Counted from the stretch's first letter, positions 33,960 through 45,213 are shown. The stretch is DNA of 64,000 nucleotides from Topomyia yanbarensis (GCF_030247195.1 NC_080671.1:36120343-36184342), one strand, 5' to 3'. Made by a program: numbers and translations. Notes: generated by a model not told the origin, from the letters alone.

Positions 33960-36590
33960 AACGTAGTTATTATTATTGAGAGGGAAAAACCCGCGGAAGT
34001 GGATTTTCAAAAGCTCCTTCTCCCGTAGGCACAAAACCTCTATCTTTTAGGTATCAACATTTAACAAACAAACCAAATGATACAATGACTAACACTAAAC
34101 ACTGCTTAAAATAAACACTTCTTAAACTCTATCTTACATAGGTAAAGTATTAACATTAACATAAAAAATTGGCTAACACTATCAGGTTTGGGAAAGGGTG
34201 CGCGAAAACAATTTTTTTAAAGAAGTGCGAGACAAATTGAAGTCAAGGACATTGTAACATTGATTGAACACTCTACACAGGCTACTGACGGGTTCATTTT
34301 TGCCATAATTAGTACGAGACACTGGAAGACGGACAAAAGAGTAGGAACGAAGGTTTCGGAGGCGAATATCAATGTTGAGAAGACAGAGTAAATCAGGGCA
34401 GTCAATGCGAGACAATAACAGATCAGAGACAAAAGACGCTTTTGTCACATTGCGGCGCAAAGACAGTGTTTCAAGACCAATAAGGTTGCAACGATCTTCG
34501 TATCTGGGCAGATTGTAGGGATCGCTCCAAGGCAGGTGGCGCAGCGCAAAACGCACAAATTTACGCTCAATACTCTCGATGCGTTGAATGCTGTTCTTGT
34601 AGAAAGGAGCCCAAACAACGGCGGCGTATTCCAGTGTGGAACGAACGAGCGAGCAGTACAACGTTTTTAAGCACTGTACGTTAGTGAAATGCTTAGTAAC
34701 CCTAAAAATAACTCCTAGATTACGCGAAGCCTTAGACGAGATAAAAGCAATGTGATCCTTAAATGTAAGCTTTGAATCCACAAGAACCACTAAATCTTTC
34801 ACTGTAGTTTCTCTTTTTAATTTGTTTTGCAAGATAATGTAGTCGAATGTTACGATGGAGCGTTTTCGTGCAAACGTAATCACAGAACACTTCGAGGCAT
34901 TCAAAACCATCCTGTTAGTCATGCACCAATTAGCGAAAATGTCTAACTGAGATTGCAAAAACAAAGCATCAGAGTAACTTTTAACTATATGGAATAACTT
35001 ATAATCATCGGCATAAGACACCTTGAAGCACTTAATCAATGAATCCAGATCGTTTATGTATAGAAGGAAAATATAAGGACCGATATGGCTGCCTTAAGGT
35101 ACGCCGGACGTTACGTCGAAGGATGAGGATAAATGATTCCCGATTTTAACAGACATTTTACGGCCTGACAAGTAAGATCGAAGCCATTGGTTGATTTTAT
35201 TGAAGGCGGCCGACAGATCGGTGTATATTGCATCAGCCTGCAATCCAATCGATCCTGTAGCGAGCGAGCGATAAATGAGGTGTAGGCTACTAAATTAGTG
35301 CAAGTAGATCGCCTGGGAATGAAACCGTGTTGAGTTTCTGAGATGTATCTAGAACAACAATGTGTCAAAAACTCGAGAACGATGAGCTCCAATAATTTCG
35401 ATAGTGCACATAAAGTTGCGATTCCTCGGTAATTGGGAACTTTGCTTTTGGATCCTTTTTTATAAACCGGAAAAACGTAAGATGATTTCCAGATGGTAGG
35501 AAACACTCCGGAACTTAACGATATATTGAAAACGACGGACAGAGGTAGGCAAAGCGACGACGAGCATTTTTTAATGATAGATGATGGGATTCCGTCAGGT
35601 CCAGGAGTGTTAGAACGCTTGAGTTTTGTGCAAGCTTTTTGTACAATATCGGAAGATATCGTGAAATGAGGTCCAATACTAGTCCTACGGGGAATGTTGT
35701 CGGCTGCTGCGGAGACTTGTTGATTATTAAGAGTATCTTTGGTAAAAACACTGCTGAATTGTTGGCGAAATAACTCACAGATGTCCGGCAATGAAGTCGC
35801 TTCTAAATCACCCAGCGACATAGAAGTGGGTAAACCTGACTCACGCCTCTGTTCATTAACGTAATTCCAAAACTTTTTTGGATTGTTACGAAGGTGGCTC
35901 TGAATACGATGAAGGTAGGAATTGAAGAGAGACTTATTAAGTCTCTTGTAACAATGATTTAAGAAGATTCTGATTCTTTAGCATATCGGTTCGGTATTTC
36001 GAAAACTTTTTTAGAGTTGACCTTTTGGCCAATTTAAACTTTTTTAGTGTACGATTCGACCATGGAGGATATTCACAGCCATGATTGAGTTTTTTAGGAG
36101 TAAACTGGTCGATAGCATAAATCAGTACGTTCGAAACAATTTCAGCCGCTGCGTTTGCATCAGATTGTGGCAAGATTTCATTCCAATTGATACGAGACAA
36201 GAAAAGGTGCATTCCTCGAAAATCTGTCTTGCGATAGGCATATGTCAGTTTCTCAGTGGTATCTTCGAATGTACAAGGTACACATTTTCGGAGAAAACAA
36301 TGAAGAGCAGGGTGGTGTTGGCATAGTTTAACGAGAGGAGCTGGAGCACGACAAACGGTAAAGTGATCGGAGAGCTCCTGGCTTCCAAAGCAAAGATCCA
36401 AAATACAGTTGTTGTCATTAGTGACGTCACATAGTTGAACTAGCCCCGCGGTGCTGTAACCGTCGAGTAGCTGAGTGATACACGTGTTAGTTGATGAGTG
36501 TGATGAGTCTGGGTACAGAAATGATGTATTATTGCGAACCCAATTAATACCGCCAAAGTTGAAGTAGTTGATTGTAATATATTTGCAGTG
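33960..36590 (-). pseudogene. CR1/Jockey-superfamily non-LTR retrotransposon, 5'-truncated and frameshifted
   Basis: Reading right to left: endonuclease C-terminus (DNNCILDLCFGSQELSDHF near 36415, with the SDH motif), linker (EYPPWSNRTLKKFK), RT N-terminal blocks (SNTPGPDGIPSSIIK, YRGIATLCALSKLLE near 35400-35600), and RT C-terminal part (VSYADDYKLF at about 35015, with intact YADD). There is no RNase H. Frames shift near 35830 and 35240, about 25 residues around the DLSAAF block are missing, and the conserved PQG box reads P-stop-G at about 35097. The 3' end lies near 33945-33965 with a GTTCCAAT repeat. It cannot encode an active protein. Confidence 0.8.
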
Positions 36591-36834
36591 TCGACAGAAA
36601 CAATAAATTTCATCAATTAAATTAAAATAAATTTAATTCAGTTAAAAATACGGGCCCCCAAAACAGACCCGGGCCCCAGGGTAGTTGCCCCCCCTGACCC
36701 CCCCTCTCGTCGGGCCTGGTCATACAAAATAGTAAAAACTTTCAAACATTTTTGGATATAGCAAAATAGCCCTGTTCTTGCCGTTAGAAGAACAAACAAG
36801 GTTTCAAGGAAAACGCCAATTTAAAGACGCCATT

Positions 36835-36985
36835 TAAAATTTTCGAAGAAAAAAATCATTTTCTAACAATCGATAAATAACGAATAAAAGATCAAAAGCA
36901 AAAGTTCGTATGTCTACAAATTTTTCCACAAGAAATTCTCAAATATTGCTTCGATTTTCCGTCGAATTCAGGAGAAGGCCCCCTG
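36835..36985. repeat. Right arm of the inverted-repeat element
   Basis: The partner of 31690-31830. Before the hAT and later insertions, the two arms would have lain about 660 bp apart. Confidence 0.55.
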
Positions 36986-36989
36986 AAAA

Positions 36990-37332
36990 ACAAAGCAAAG
37001 CTGTTGATGCTAATTTATACTCATGCCAAATGGCGAGCCTATATGAGGAAAAAGGGAAAAACTAGTACTAGTTAGTACTGCTACAAAAAAATCAGTATTA
37101 GCTTATCCTAACGATGTACTTACAGATCTGAGTAGTCGGCTGCCGGGAATTTATGACAGATTTAACGTTTTCGGAAATTATCAGTATGTAGAAGCTTCGT
37201 GGTACCTAACAAAGTGAAAAACCGGACCAGTTTGTATAATTTTTTTCGACAATTTACATAAGGAGAAAACCCATTTGCTCATATTTTTGTCATTCTCATA
37301 CAAAGAAAGGCTTTACAATCACTCTGATAACC
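36990..37332. other. Spacer, nothing recognised
   Basis: Short AT-rich stretch. From about 37300 it is part of a dispersed repeat that continues into the 125-bp duplication. Confidence 0.3.
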
Positions 37333-37457
37333 GACTTCTTAACCGAGGCCAATTCGACTTAGTTCGTCGAGATCGGAAAATGTCTGCATGTGCGTGTATG
37401 TATGTGTTAAATAATGTCACTCATTTTTCTCTGAAATGGGTTGGCCGATTTTAACAA
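37333..37457. repeat. Left copy of a 125-bp direct repeat (target duplication)
   Basis: Identical to 39911-40035 except for two substitutions (near 37344 and 37396). It starts GACTTCTTAA and ends CCGATTTTAACAA. The sequences outside the two copies join into one uninterrupted copy of the dispersed repeat, so it is best read as a target duplication of the LOA-type insertion between them. Confidence 0.85.
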
Positions 37458-39910
37458 TCAGGAATCAGGAATCAGAATATATTGGCTCAAATGGCACGTT
37501 CCCCGTACATAGTCGGGGATTTGTGCCTTGCCGTGTGTTTTCATCATTTCCTGAGCGGAAGGAAAGGACAAGGAGGTGTGGGGAAGTAGACCTGGAAGGG
37601 TGGGAAAAACAGCACAAAACAAAAAATAAACAACAGGTAAATTAAACTCACAAGTAGTTCAACTTGCCTGCGAATAAGCCTAAAGCTCTTTACCACATTG
37701 GATAAGAAACTTTAGTATGTCTCTGAGTTTCAGTCGACCAAACATGGTTTCGTCTATATAAGGACGGCTGAAGACTCGTAATCGCAATTGCGCTAGCGCT
37801 GGGCAGTTGCATATCAGATGATATGAAGTTCCGTAGTCGGATTCACAAAGATCACATGAAAAAGACTCAGCGCGCTGAATAGTTGCCATGTGATAATTGA
37901 GTTTGCAGTGGCCGGTTAAAGCCCTGGTCAGCATGCCGCAGTGGAGCTTCGAAAAATGTAAGAGATTTTTCGAAACCACTGGGCATGGTTGTTCTAGAAA
38001 CGCCTTTGTTTGGCGACACGTTTGTAGATTTCTCCAATAATTGCGGTGCTCGGACGAAGCCCAGGACCGTATTTTTTCCCTTATCCAACTTGTCGAAATT
38101 GGCAGCGCGGGCTCAGGACCAACGAAGTCAATCGCTGAACCTGCCCTGGCCAATTCGTCAGCCCATTCATTTCCAGTAATACCGCAATGTCCGGGCACCC
38201 AGACAAGGTAGATAGTGTTGACAATGCTTAGTTCTTCGATTTGGGTTCGGCACGCGATCACTAGCTTGGACCGGGATTTGTCTGAGCTAAGGGCCTTGAT
38301 TGCAGCCTGACTATCGGAGCAGAAGTTTATAACTCTGCCGGACAAACTCAGTTGAAGGGCCGATTGCACCCCGCACATAATCGCAAAGATTTCTGCTTGA
38401 AATACAGTACAGTATTTACCTAGTGAGTGAGATTGTTCCAATCTCATTTCACGACAGTAGACACCAGCACCAGCACGTCCCTCCATCAGAGAACCGTCAG
38501 TGTAACAAACCACTTGCGTTTGTTGTTGTCTTTCCATAAAGCCAGACAACCACTCCTCTCGAGAGGGAATCTTCACATGAAATGTCCTGTAAGGAAAACT
38601 ACAAGTGAGTGTAATATCGCTGGGAGCAAGAATATCTTCACCCCATGTAACCATTTGTGACCACAATCGTGTATGACTGGTAGCAAGATCAACATGATTA
38701 CTGTTCCAAAGCCCAGTAACCTGCAGTCTGTATGCACATGATAGTGCTTCTTGTTTTAAGTGTATGTGTAATGGTTTGATATTTAAAAGTGCCTCAAGAG
38801 CAGCAGTCGGAGTCGTGGTGAAAGCACCAGTCAACGCCATGAGCGCCATTCTTTGCAGATGGTTTAGCTTTGACTGGACTGTCACCACCTCTCCCCTCTG
38901 CCACCACACAAGGCATCCGTATGACAGTATTGGACGTACAATTGTCGTGTAAATCCAATAGATGTATTTAGGTTTGAGACCCCAGGTCTTTCCAAAAGTT
39001 CGTCTGCACTGCCCGAAGACCATGCACGCTTTCTTGACTCTGAACTCAATGTGAGCAGACCAATTCAGTTTGGAATCCAATATGACTCCAACGTATTTGA
39101 CTTGATCTGCACACAGCAGCTCAGAATCAAAGAACTGCAAGGGACGAACCCCGGTTGTTATTCGCTTCTTCGTGAAAAGAACCATTGAAGTTTTGCTTGG
39201 GTTAACTGATAGTTTAACTTGTCGACACCACTGTTCGACAGCTCTTAATGCCTGTTGCATCAAGTCAAAGATTGTTCCGATGCAAAATCCAGTAATTAGT
39301 ATTTGGTAATCGTCAGCAAACCCGTAGGTTGGAAATCCAAGCTCATTGAGTTTCTTCAACAAGCCGTCAGCTACTAAGTTCCATAACAAAGGTGACAGAA
39401 CGCCGCCCTGAGGACAACCGCAAATACTCAACTTCCGTATCTCAGCCTGTCGCAGTGACGAGCAAAGTATGCGGTTACTAAGCATTGCGTTTATCCAACC
39501 TGAGATACATGCAGGTATCCCATGACCGCGCGTCGCTTCCAGAATAGACTGGAAGGACACATTGTCAAAAGCACCCTCAATATCTAGGAATACACCCAAG
39601 CTAGATTGCTTGAGCGAGAAGGCTTTCTCAATGTTGTAAACAACATCGTGAGGCAGAGTGATCGTGGATTTCCCACACTGATATGCATGTTGCATTTTGT
39701 GCAGAGGATATTCAACTAAACTAACGTTCCTGATGTGATGATCGATTATCCGTTCCAAAGCTTTCAGAAGAAAAGAACTTAAGCTGATAGGCCTAAAACT
39801 CTTGGCTTCTTCATAGCTTGAGCGCCCCCCTTTGGGAATAAATCTAACAGTTATTTCTCGCCATGCTTTCGGGATATACCCGGTAGCAAGACTGGAAAGC
39901 AAAATCTTTA
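37458..39910 (-). mobile_element. LOA-type non-LTR retrotransposon, 5'-truncated
   Basis: A 2453-bp insertion bounded by 125-bp direct repeats. Its 3' end, at the left, is a short GATTCCT repeat (TGATTCCTGATTCCTGA on the minus strand). The 3' UTR is about 220 bp. It lacks ORF1 and the endonuclease, so it was truncated on insertion, yet the remaining RT-RNase H frame has no stop. The small divergence between flanking repeats (2 of 125) agrees with a fairly recent event. Confidence 0.85.
37680..39910 (-). CDS. RT-RNase H part of LOA-type ORF2, open reading frame
   Basis: About 743 residues of element coding, open to the stop at 37682-37680. The same frame runs on past the element edge to an ATG at 39998 in the flanking repeat, adding about 29 unrelated residues. 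RT blocks in order: VRFIPKGG, SFRPISLSSFLLKALE, VFLDIEGAFDNVS, CPQGGVLSPLLW, and YGFADDYQI (FADD in place of YADD). The RNase H has YTDGS, FQAEIFAI, FCSDSQAA and PGHCGITGNEWADELA, so the D-E-D-H-D set is complete. The C-terminal CDLC...H...C is a zinc knuckle. No endonuclease. With the 5' end missing, autonomous movement is not expected. Confidence 0.85.
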
Positions 39911-40035
39911 GACTTCTTAATCGAGGCCAATTCGACTTAGTTCGTCGAGATCGGAAAATGTCTGCATGTGCATGTATGTATGTGTTAAATAATGTCACTC
40001 ATTTTTCTCTGAAATGGGTTGGCCGATTTTAACAA
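39911..40035. repeat. Right copy of the 125-bp direct repeat
   Basis: See 37333-37457. The minus strand of this copy supplies the ATG and about 29 codons read into the retrotransposon frame. Confidence 0.85.
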
Positions 40036-40890
40036 AGTGAAAGGTGTAATAGGCGGGTATGGAATTTTATTTGGATCGAAGTTCTGGTACCGGAGCTACG
40101 GGTTGAAGAGTTCGGCTACTCATCAGATTCCCATATAAACCGGAATTTCTTTGCGGTATAAATTACACAAAAAATATTTTCCAAATCGCTAAATTCTTGT
40201 TTCTGACTCACTGACAAACAATATTTGACCCCTTTGGCCACCTTCGATGGAACCAAAAGCTTCGAGGAAGAGACAAAATCTCTGAATTAAATACACATTT
40301 ATTTCTCCGCAATGGCTAACTCGATTATAGCCAACTTAGTCTCAAATGAAAGGTATAGTAGCTTTACTCACTGTAGTTGAATTTCATTTGGATCGTAGTT
40401 ATGGTTCTAGAGTTATGAGTTGCAGTGTGCGACCACATATAAAATTTTCTGAACATTTTTTACCTTTCTCTTAAGAAAAAGTTATTCAATCACTCTGAGA
40501 AGCGATTTTTAACCGAGGTCTAGAGGGTCGAGTCTCATATAACATTTGACTCAGTTCGTTGAGATCGGAAAATGTCTGTATGTGCGTGCTTATAAACTTT
40601 ACAATTTCAATAATTTTTCTCAGAGATGGCTGAACTGACAACCGTATTTTCAAATGAACGGTATAATACTCCTATTAGCTTCTATTGAATATTTCGTTGA
40701 TTGTACATTAGGTTCCGGAGTTATGGGTTGAAGAGCGTGTGACCACACAGCAAATCTCTATATAAACTGGTACCACCATGATGCACAAGTAATGAAGTAC
40801 ATATTTGGATGTGTGTAACAATAGTTGAATTAGCGGTTCTTGATCACTACTGACCAATCAAAGTAATTTTTACCACATTGGCCACCTATG
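40036..40890. repeat. Inverted copies of the dispersed culicine-type repeat
   Basis: Several consecutive diverged copies share GAGCTACGGGTTGAAGAG / GAGTTATGGGTTGAAGAGCGTGTGACCACA, TTCGTTGAGATCGGAAAATGTC and CTCATTTTTCTC. They are opposite in orientation to 4620-6720. No coding content. Confidence 0.55.
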
Positions 40891-41014
40891 ACGGTCAGTG
40901 GCGTATCCCGGTGAAGGGGGGGGGGCGGTTATTGAAAAAAAAAACAAATTAATTGATGCCGACTAATTTAATAAAATATTGCACAAAAGTAATTTTGCAA
41001 GTATATTGTCTGAT

Positions 41015-41330
41015 CCTAGGGGCAGATCACTTGTGATGCATTTTGAAAAATCAGCGAAATTAAATGCATTTCTTTCCATCAAAATAGAAATTCAAAATGT
41101 ATTTTGCGTTGCGTGCAATGTATTTTGCGTTGCATGTAAGACGTCAAAACCCTGCAAAAAACTAGTCCTATATTCAACACAACATCGAACAAAGTGGATC
41201 CCCGTAGGACGATTGTTAAACAAACTTTTGTGCGAGGGAGTGCAAAGTTGATGAAAAAATGGAAATTAAATGCATTTTTTCTAATTTCATGCAAATTTGT
41301 TATATATTGCTAGAGTGATCTGCCCCTAGG
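41015..41330. mobile_element. MITE with TCTGAT target duplication
   Basis: CCTAGGGGCAGATCACT at 41015 and its inverse ending at 41330; TCTGAT duplicated at 41009-41014 and 41331-41336. Inner inverted words AAATTAAATGCATTT support a long TIR. A GTATTTTGCGTTGC motif is tandemly doubled near 41098. 316 bp, no gene. Confidence 0.75.
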
Positions 41331-41401
41331 TCTGATCACTACATTAAGAACCTACCTACTTCTAAAAAAATCAAAGTAATAATCAATAAACCTTCGTACG
41401 T

Positions 41402-41425
41402 CAGGTTAGAAATTTTTCTAACCTG
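41402..41425. repeat. Perfect 11-bp stem palindrome
   Basis: CAGGTTAGAAA and TTTCTAACCTG are separated by TT. Small and of unknown meaning. Confidence 0.6.
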
Positions 41426-41459
41426 AAAAAAGCCGAAAGACCATAAGGTTATGGCTTTA

Positions 41460-41605
41460 GGAAAATTTCTTAAAATTCGTTTTATATCTTGATACACTGC
41501 ATGTATCAACAAAATTGTTTAAACTGACATTTTCAACCACTTTGCTGAAGACACCAATTTTCTTACTATCTTTGAAGAGTTATTCTCCATAATTACTTCT
41601 AGGAG
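41460..41605 (+). repeat. Dispersed repeat containing TTTGCTGAAGACA
   Basis: The best-preserved copy of the family also at 7480-7660 and, inverted, 28610-28770. It includes ACTTTGCTGAAGACACC and GAGTTATTCTCCATAATTAC. Confidence 0.6.
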
Positions 41606-41612
41606 ATTTTAT

Positions 41613-41909
41613 CAGCGATTCTCAACCTGGGGTCCGCAGACCCCTAGGGGACCGTGAAGTAGTTTCTGGGGATCCGCAAAGAGGAAAATCTTTTCCGGAC
41701 AGAGATTGAAACTTCAAGCTTTTTTATCGTATCAGACTGAAAATAATATATTGACTGCATATAAATCGATGTTAAACCGGGGTGGTCCGCAAACGCCAAG
41801 GGTGATTTCGAAGGGGTCCGCGACCACCCAGGATGATTTTGAAGGGGTCCACGATGATCCAAGATGATTTTGAAGAGGTCTGCAGTGCAAACAAGGTTGA
41901 GAACCGCTG
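41613..41909. mobile_element. hAT (Charlie-like) MITE
   Basis: Left end CAGCGATTCTCAACCTGGGG and right end AAGGTTGAGAACCGCTG are inverted. CAGCGGTTCTCAACC is the classic Charlie-type hAT terminus. The 8-bp flanks agree at 5 of 8 positions, so any duplication has decayed. Inside, a 31-bp unit (TCCGCGACCACCCAGGATG...) repeats three times at about 41788-41880. Confidence 0.7.
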
Positions 41910-42940
41910 CATTAGATGATAAATATCATCTATTGTAAATTAATCAAGTGTAAACATCGCAAATCATCGTATGTAAATCCCATTCAACAAGCACCACTCG
42001 AATCCATCGAATCTGCACTCACTCATTCGTGTGTGCAATGTTTAACCTCGTACAGCTGAGTGAAGAGCGCTTGATAAACTTTGCACATACCTAGGAAACG
42101 GGTGCATGTGGTATTGCTATGTCCAAAAAATATGTACCGTGTTTAAATATATACGTGTTTAGGCCAACCCTGCCGAAATTCCGCGTCCGCATGTCCCAAT
42201 CTAACATATAGATTGGGACATGCGGACGCGGAATTTCGTTCAAAACCCAAGCAACAAATGGTAGAAAATGAACACGCGGGACTCACATATGTATAACCTC
42301 CCAGTATTCGATTGGGTCTCTCAGGTGCTCCATATTGACGTTTTTTCCACGTCGTTTTCGATTTTTTTTTTCAGAAAATCAGTTTTTGATTTATTCATAG
42401 AAGTCATGTGCCCTTCAAAATTTAATACAAAATTAATGCACATTTTTCCGACTGATTAGCGGAAACAGGGTGTAATATCTGTTGGGTCAATTTTATCCAC
42501 TAGCCATCAGTATGGAGCACCATCAGAACACTACGTTTTGTGAAATTTTAGATATAAATTCACTGCAGATTGATCAGTAATATCATCATTGCAGATTGGT
42601 TGACTGTGCAAACAATTTATTGGGAAAATCAACCCGCTTCTACCACACATTTTTTTGAATATATGTTAATTCACCAACCGTTATCTTTATTTCCGATAGT
42701 TGAAAACACCGAAAAACGCAATTTCCAAAAGATTTTTTGATCTTCGCTCAAGTTATTCCAGCCGTAAATCTTGAACTATACATTCATGTAATCAGTCGGC
42801 GCTAGGTATTTGAAAGCAACAGACGGAGCATCTGGGCGGTAGACTGTATATCAAGACCAGTATACAGAGGAGACAATTTTTAAGAACTGGTACATGTTGG
42901 GTAGAATGTTAATTATAGTGTATATCATTCGATTTGAATT
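41910..42940. other. Spacer with a perfect hairpin
   Basis: Apart from the stem-loop at 42174-42238 I recognise nothing. A 63-codon plus frame at 42268-42459 has no known motif. Confidence 0.35.
42174..42238. repeat. Perfect 29-bp stem with 7-nt loop
   Basis: 42174-42202 pairs without a mismatch with 42210-42238 around the loop AACATAT. The stem includes TTCCGCGTCCGCATGTCCC. The GC-rich stem stands out from AT-rich surroundings. It could be a tiny MITE, a cruciform or a small-RNA precursor; nothing here decides. Confidence 0.8.
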
Positions 42941-42949
42941 ACTAGTCCA

Positions 42950-43560
42950 AAAGCCGTCACGACGGATATCTTGCTCACGTTCAGCCATGAAGCATATCTT
43001 AAAAGCTCCCCCAGATAAGCTCAGCGTTGTAATATGCCATTTGAGACAAACTGGCGACAAGTATTTTATAAAGGACTACCGCGTCTACATGCCCACTCGC
43101 AAAGTTGCGATCTACAGCGAGTTTGTCAGGCGTAGATTAACTAAAGTACGAGGTTTGCTGCTGTCATTGCATTGCTCCAGTGAGCGAAAATTTTGAATGA
43201 TAAAAACCCTGTATGATAAGTCCACAGAGAAACTTTATGATGACTATTGCATTTGGAATGCTGAAAAGCGTGCCTATTGTGGGGAGAGTCCATGTGATCT
43301 ATTATCATGCCCGGCGTACAAACAGTACCCGGAGAATGTGAAGCGTTCGCTTTAAAAACTGCACCTAAACACTAAAGGTAGATGAAATTCTTTGAAAAGG
43401 CTTAAAAATTTCCTCTGAAAATGCCCCAAATATAACAGCTCGAAATAGCACTAATACAAAGCCTAAGCAATCAGCCTCTGGTCTTAACGAGTTGAAATAA
43501 GAACTTTCCAGCGCTTCCAAGAACACCAAAATCCTGAAGTGGCTCAACATTTCAACCAAA
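42950..43560 (+). pseudogene. ORF1 relic of an I-type retrotransposon
   Basis: Frames match the ORF1 at 55899-54595 in order: KDYRVYMPTRKVAIYSE (there REYRAYIPSKEIEIDG), then a zinc-knuckle piece CGESPCDLLSCPAYK near 43278 followed by NVKRSL, and finally PKQSASGLNEL near 43460. Frameshifts and stops separate the pieces. No ORF2 follows. Confidence 0.6.
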
Positions 43561-43664
43561 GATTTAACTTAGTGCACGATTAAGTGGACTTTAACTACTT
43601 TGTGTTATTGCGAAACTCCTCTCGGCACCGAGGACATTTCAATTCTCATGTTGCGGCATTGAGT

Positions 43665-43800
43665 TGTTTTAACCTCAGAGTCACTCGCCTTTTTTCGAGG
43701 TAGAAAATCTTTGTATACTCTAACTCTAGGTGCGGGGTATGGAATCGAACCCAGGTGAGCTGCGTACAAGGCAAAGGATTTACCAACTACGATTTTCTCG
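43665..43800 (-). mobile_element. tRNA-derived SINE
   Basis: On the minus strand, GTAGTTGGTAAATCC (A box) and CCTGGGTTCGATTCC (B box) are about 40 nt apart, followed by a tail region (GGCGAGTGACTCTGAGGTTAAAAC) shared with the SINE at 46795-46910. Target duplication not clear. Confidence 0.65.
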
Positions 43801-44262
43801 CTTCCTAGCTTCTCGATGATAATTGGATAAGCTTACTCTACGTTCTTTGTTATAGCTTTAAGGAAATGACCTGTTGTCTTGCTAAATTTACGTTTCTATA
43901 AAAATGAGATTGTATTAATATTTGCTACTTTTTTCGATTCGAAGTCTTTTATTTAAAATTTTTGTGTCTCGCAACTCAAACATTCATTAATTATTTTTAT
44001 CCATATTATATTTCTAAACAGCACCATTTATTGTGAATAAAACTGAATGAGACTGACGGGCCGTAGTGTGATCTTCTGGTACCTTTCGTGGACTCTCGGT
44101 GTTGCGTCACTTTGTTGTTTACATTGGCTTTCTTTTTTGCTCTTCGAACAATAATTTAGTGTGTACCTGGAAATGACACAATGGTTTTAACTTATTTCAT
44201 GGCTTATTCGAATTGTTTGAGGTAGCTCAAGATATCAGCACCACGAGTCTGTTCTCGATAAC
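43801..44262. other. Spacer, nothing recognised
   Basis: No coding frame or repeat boundary supported. Confidence 0.3.
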
Positions 44263-45213
44263 ATAGGGGAGAGTGAGGACACTTGATCCTTGGGGATATT
44301 TGATTCCCTTGTCATATCTCATAATCTATACGCATAAAGTTATCACAATATTAAATGAAAATGAAATATTTGGTCGTTTATGATGTTTAAAAAAAACAAA
44401 CTGATGTATTACATTTGGTTTGGAAAAGGTATATAATATTTTAGAAAATAAGTGATCAAAGATCTTTTTACAAACTTGGTTGTATGTGATCGTCGAAGTA
44501 ATTATATTTGAATATTTTCAAGTACGATTACTTTCTAAGGGCTTTTGCTAGAAAAACACGTTTTTCGAATAAAAAGTTTCACAACACATACAACAAATTT
44601 AAATTTTGTTCACCTGATACAACAGGTATCTTTGATCCCTGTAACACTGGGTACTCTTGATCTCTATCATTAGTTCTCTCAAACACTTTCGAAATGTATA
44701 GAAATAGAAAAAACATCATTTACAATTTACATATTGTACCTGGCACCATTAATTGATCTAAAATGTTTTTTTTCGAGAACAAATATGGTATAAGTTATTG
44801 AAGATTGGAAAAGCAAGTTAAGCACTGATTTGCCTTAAATACTTGACTTGACTTTTTATTGTGGTTAAAGTTTGTCGTGCACCTAAAAAGTTACTCTTAT
44901 TAATTAATTTGTCAGGATAGGTGATTAGCTGAACTTTCGTACCTAAAAGTCATAGTGTGCTTTGTTTCTTCAGGCCTAGTAAGCGGGGGATCAAGTTACC
45001 ACACTTTTGTACGAAAACCTCGTTTTGACATGATTTTAAAAACTGTTCATATTACTGACAGGATATAGTATGTATTCGGATTTAAACATTATTCATAGCT
45101 CTTACAATACGAATTGACTACAAGCTAGCGAACTTTGCAATTAAATTTTTTATTTCATTGAAAAGTTATGAGAAAAATCAAAAGTGGGATCAAGCGTACC
45201 CACTCTTCCCTAT
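44263..45213. mobile_element. TIR element with repeated CTTGATC words
   Basis: Left end ATAGGGGAGAGTGAGGAC and right end GTACCCACTCTTCCCTAT are inverted, each followed inward by CTTGATCC or its inverse. GATCAAG / CTTGATC also recurs inside (near 44654 and 44991). 951 bp, AT-rich, no transposase. The adjacent AT/TA is too short to call a duplication. Confidence 0.65.

Larger units (their letters stand above)
32092..36718. mobile_element. hAT-like transposon, secondarily invaded
   Basis: The ends CAGGGCCGTCGAGAG at 32092 and CTCTCGTCGGGCCTG ending at 36718 are inverted with two mismatches. GTCATACA is duplicated exactly at 32084-32091 and 36719-36726, the 8-bp size typical of hAT elements. GC-rich subterminal stretches (GGGCCCCGGGG; CCCGGGCCCCAGGG) are on both sides. 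No hAT transposase is seen. Most of the 4.6 kb is later insertions: a CR1/Jockey-type copy at 33960-36590 and repeats at 33180-33790. The original element may have been only a few hundred bp. Confidence 0.8.
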
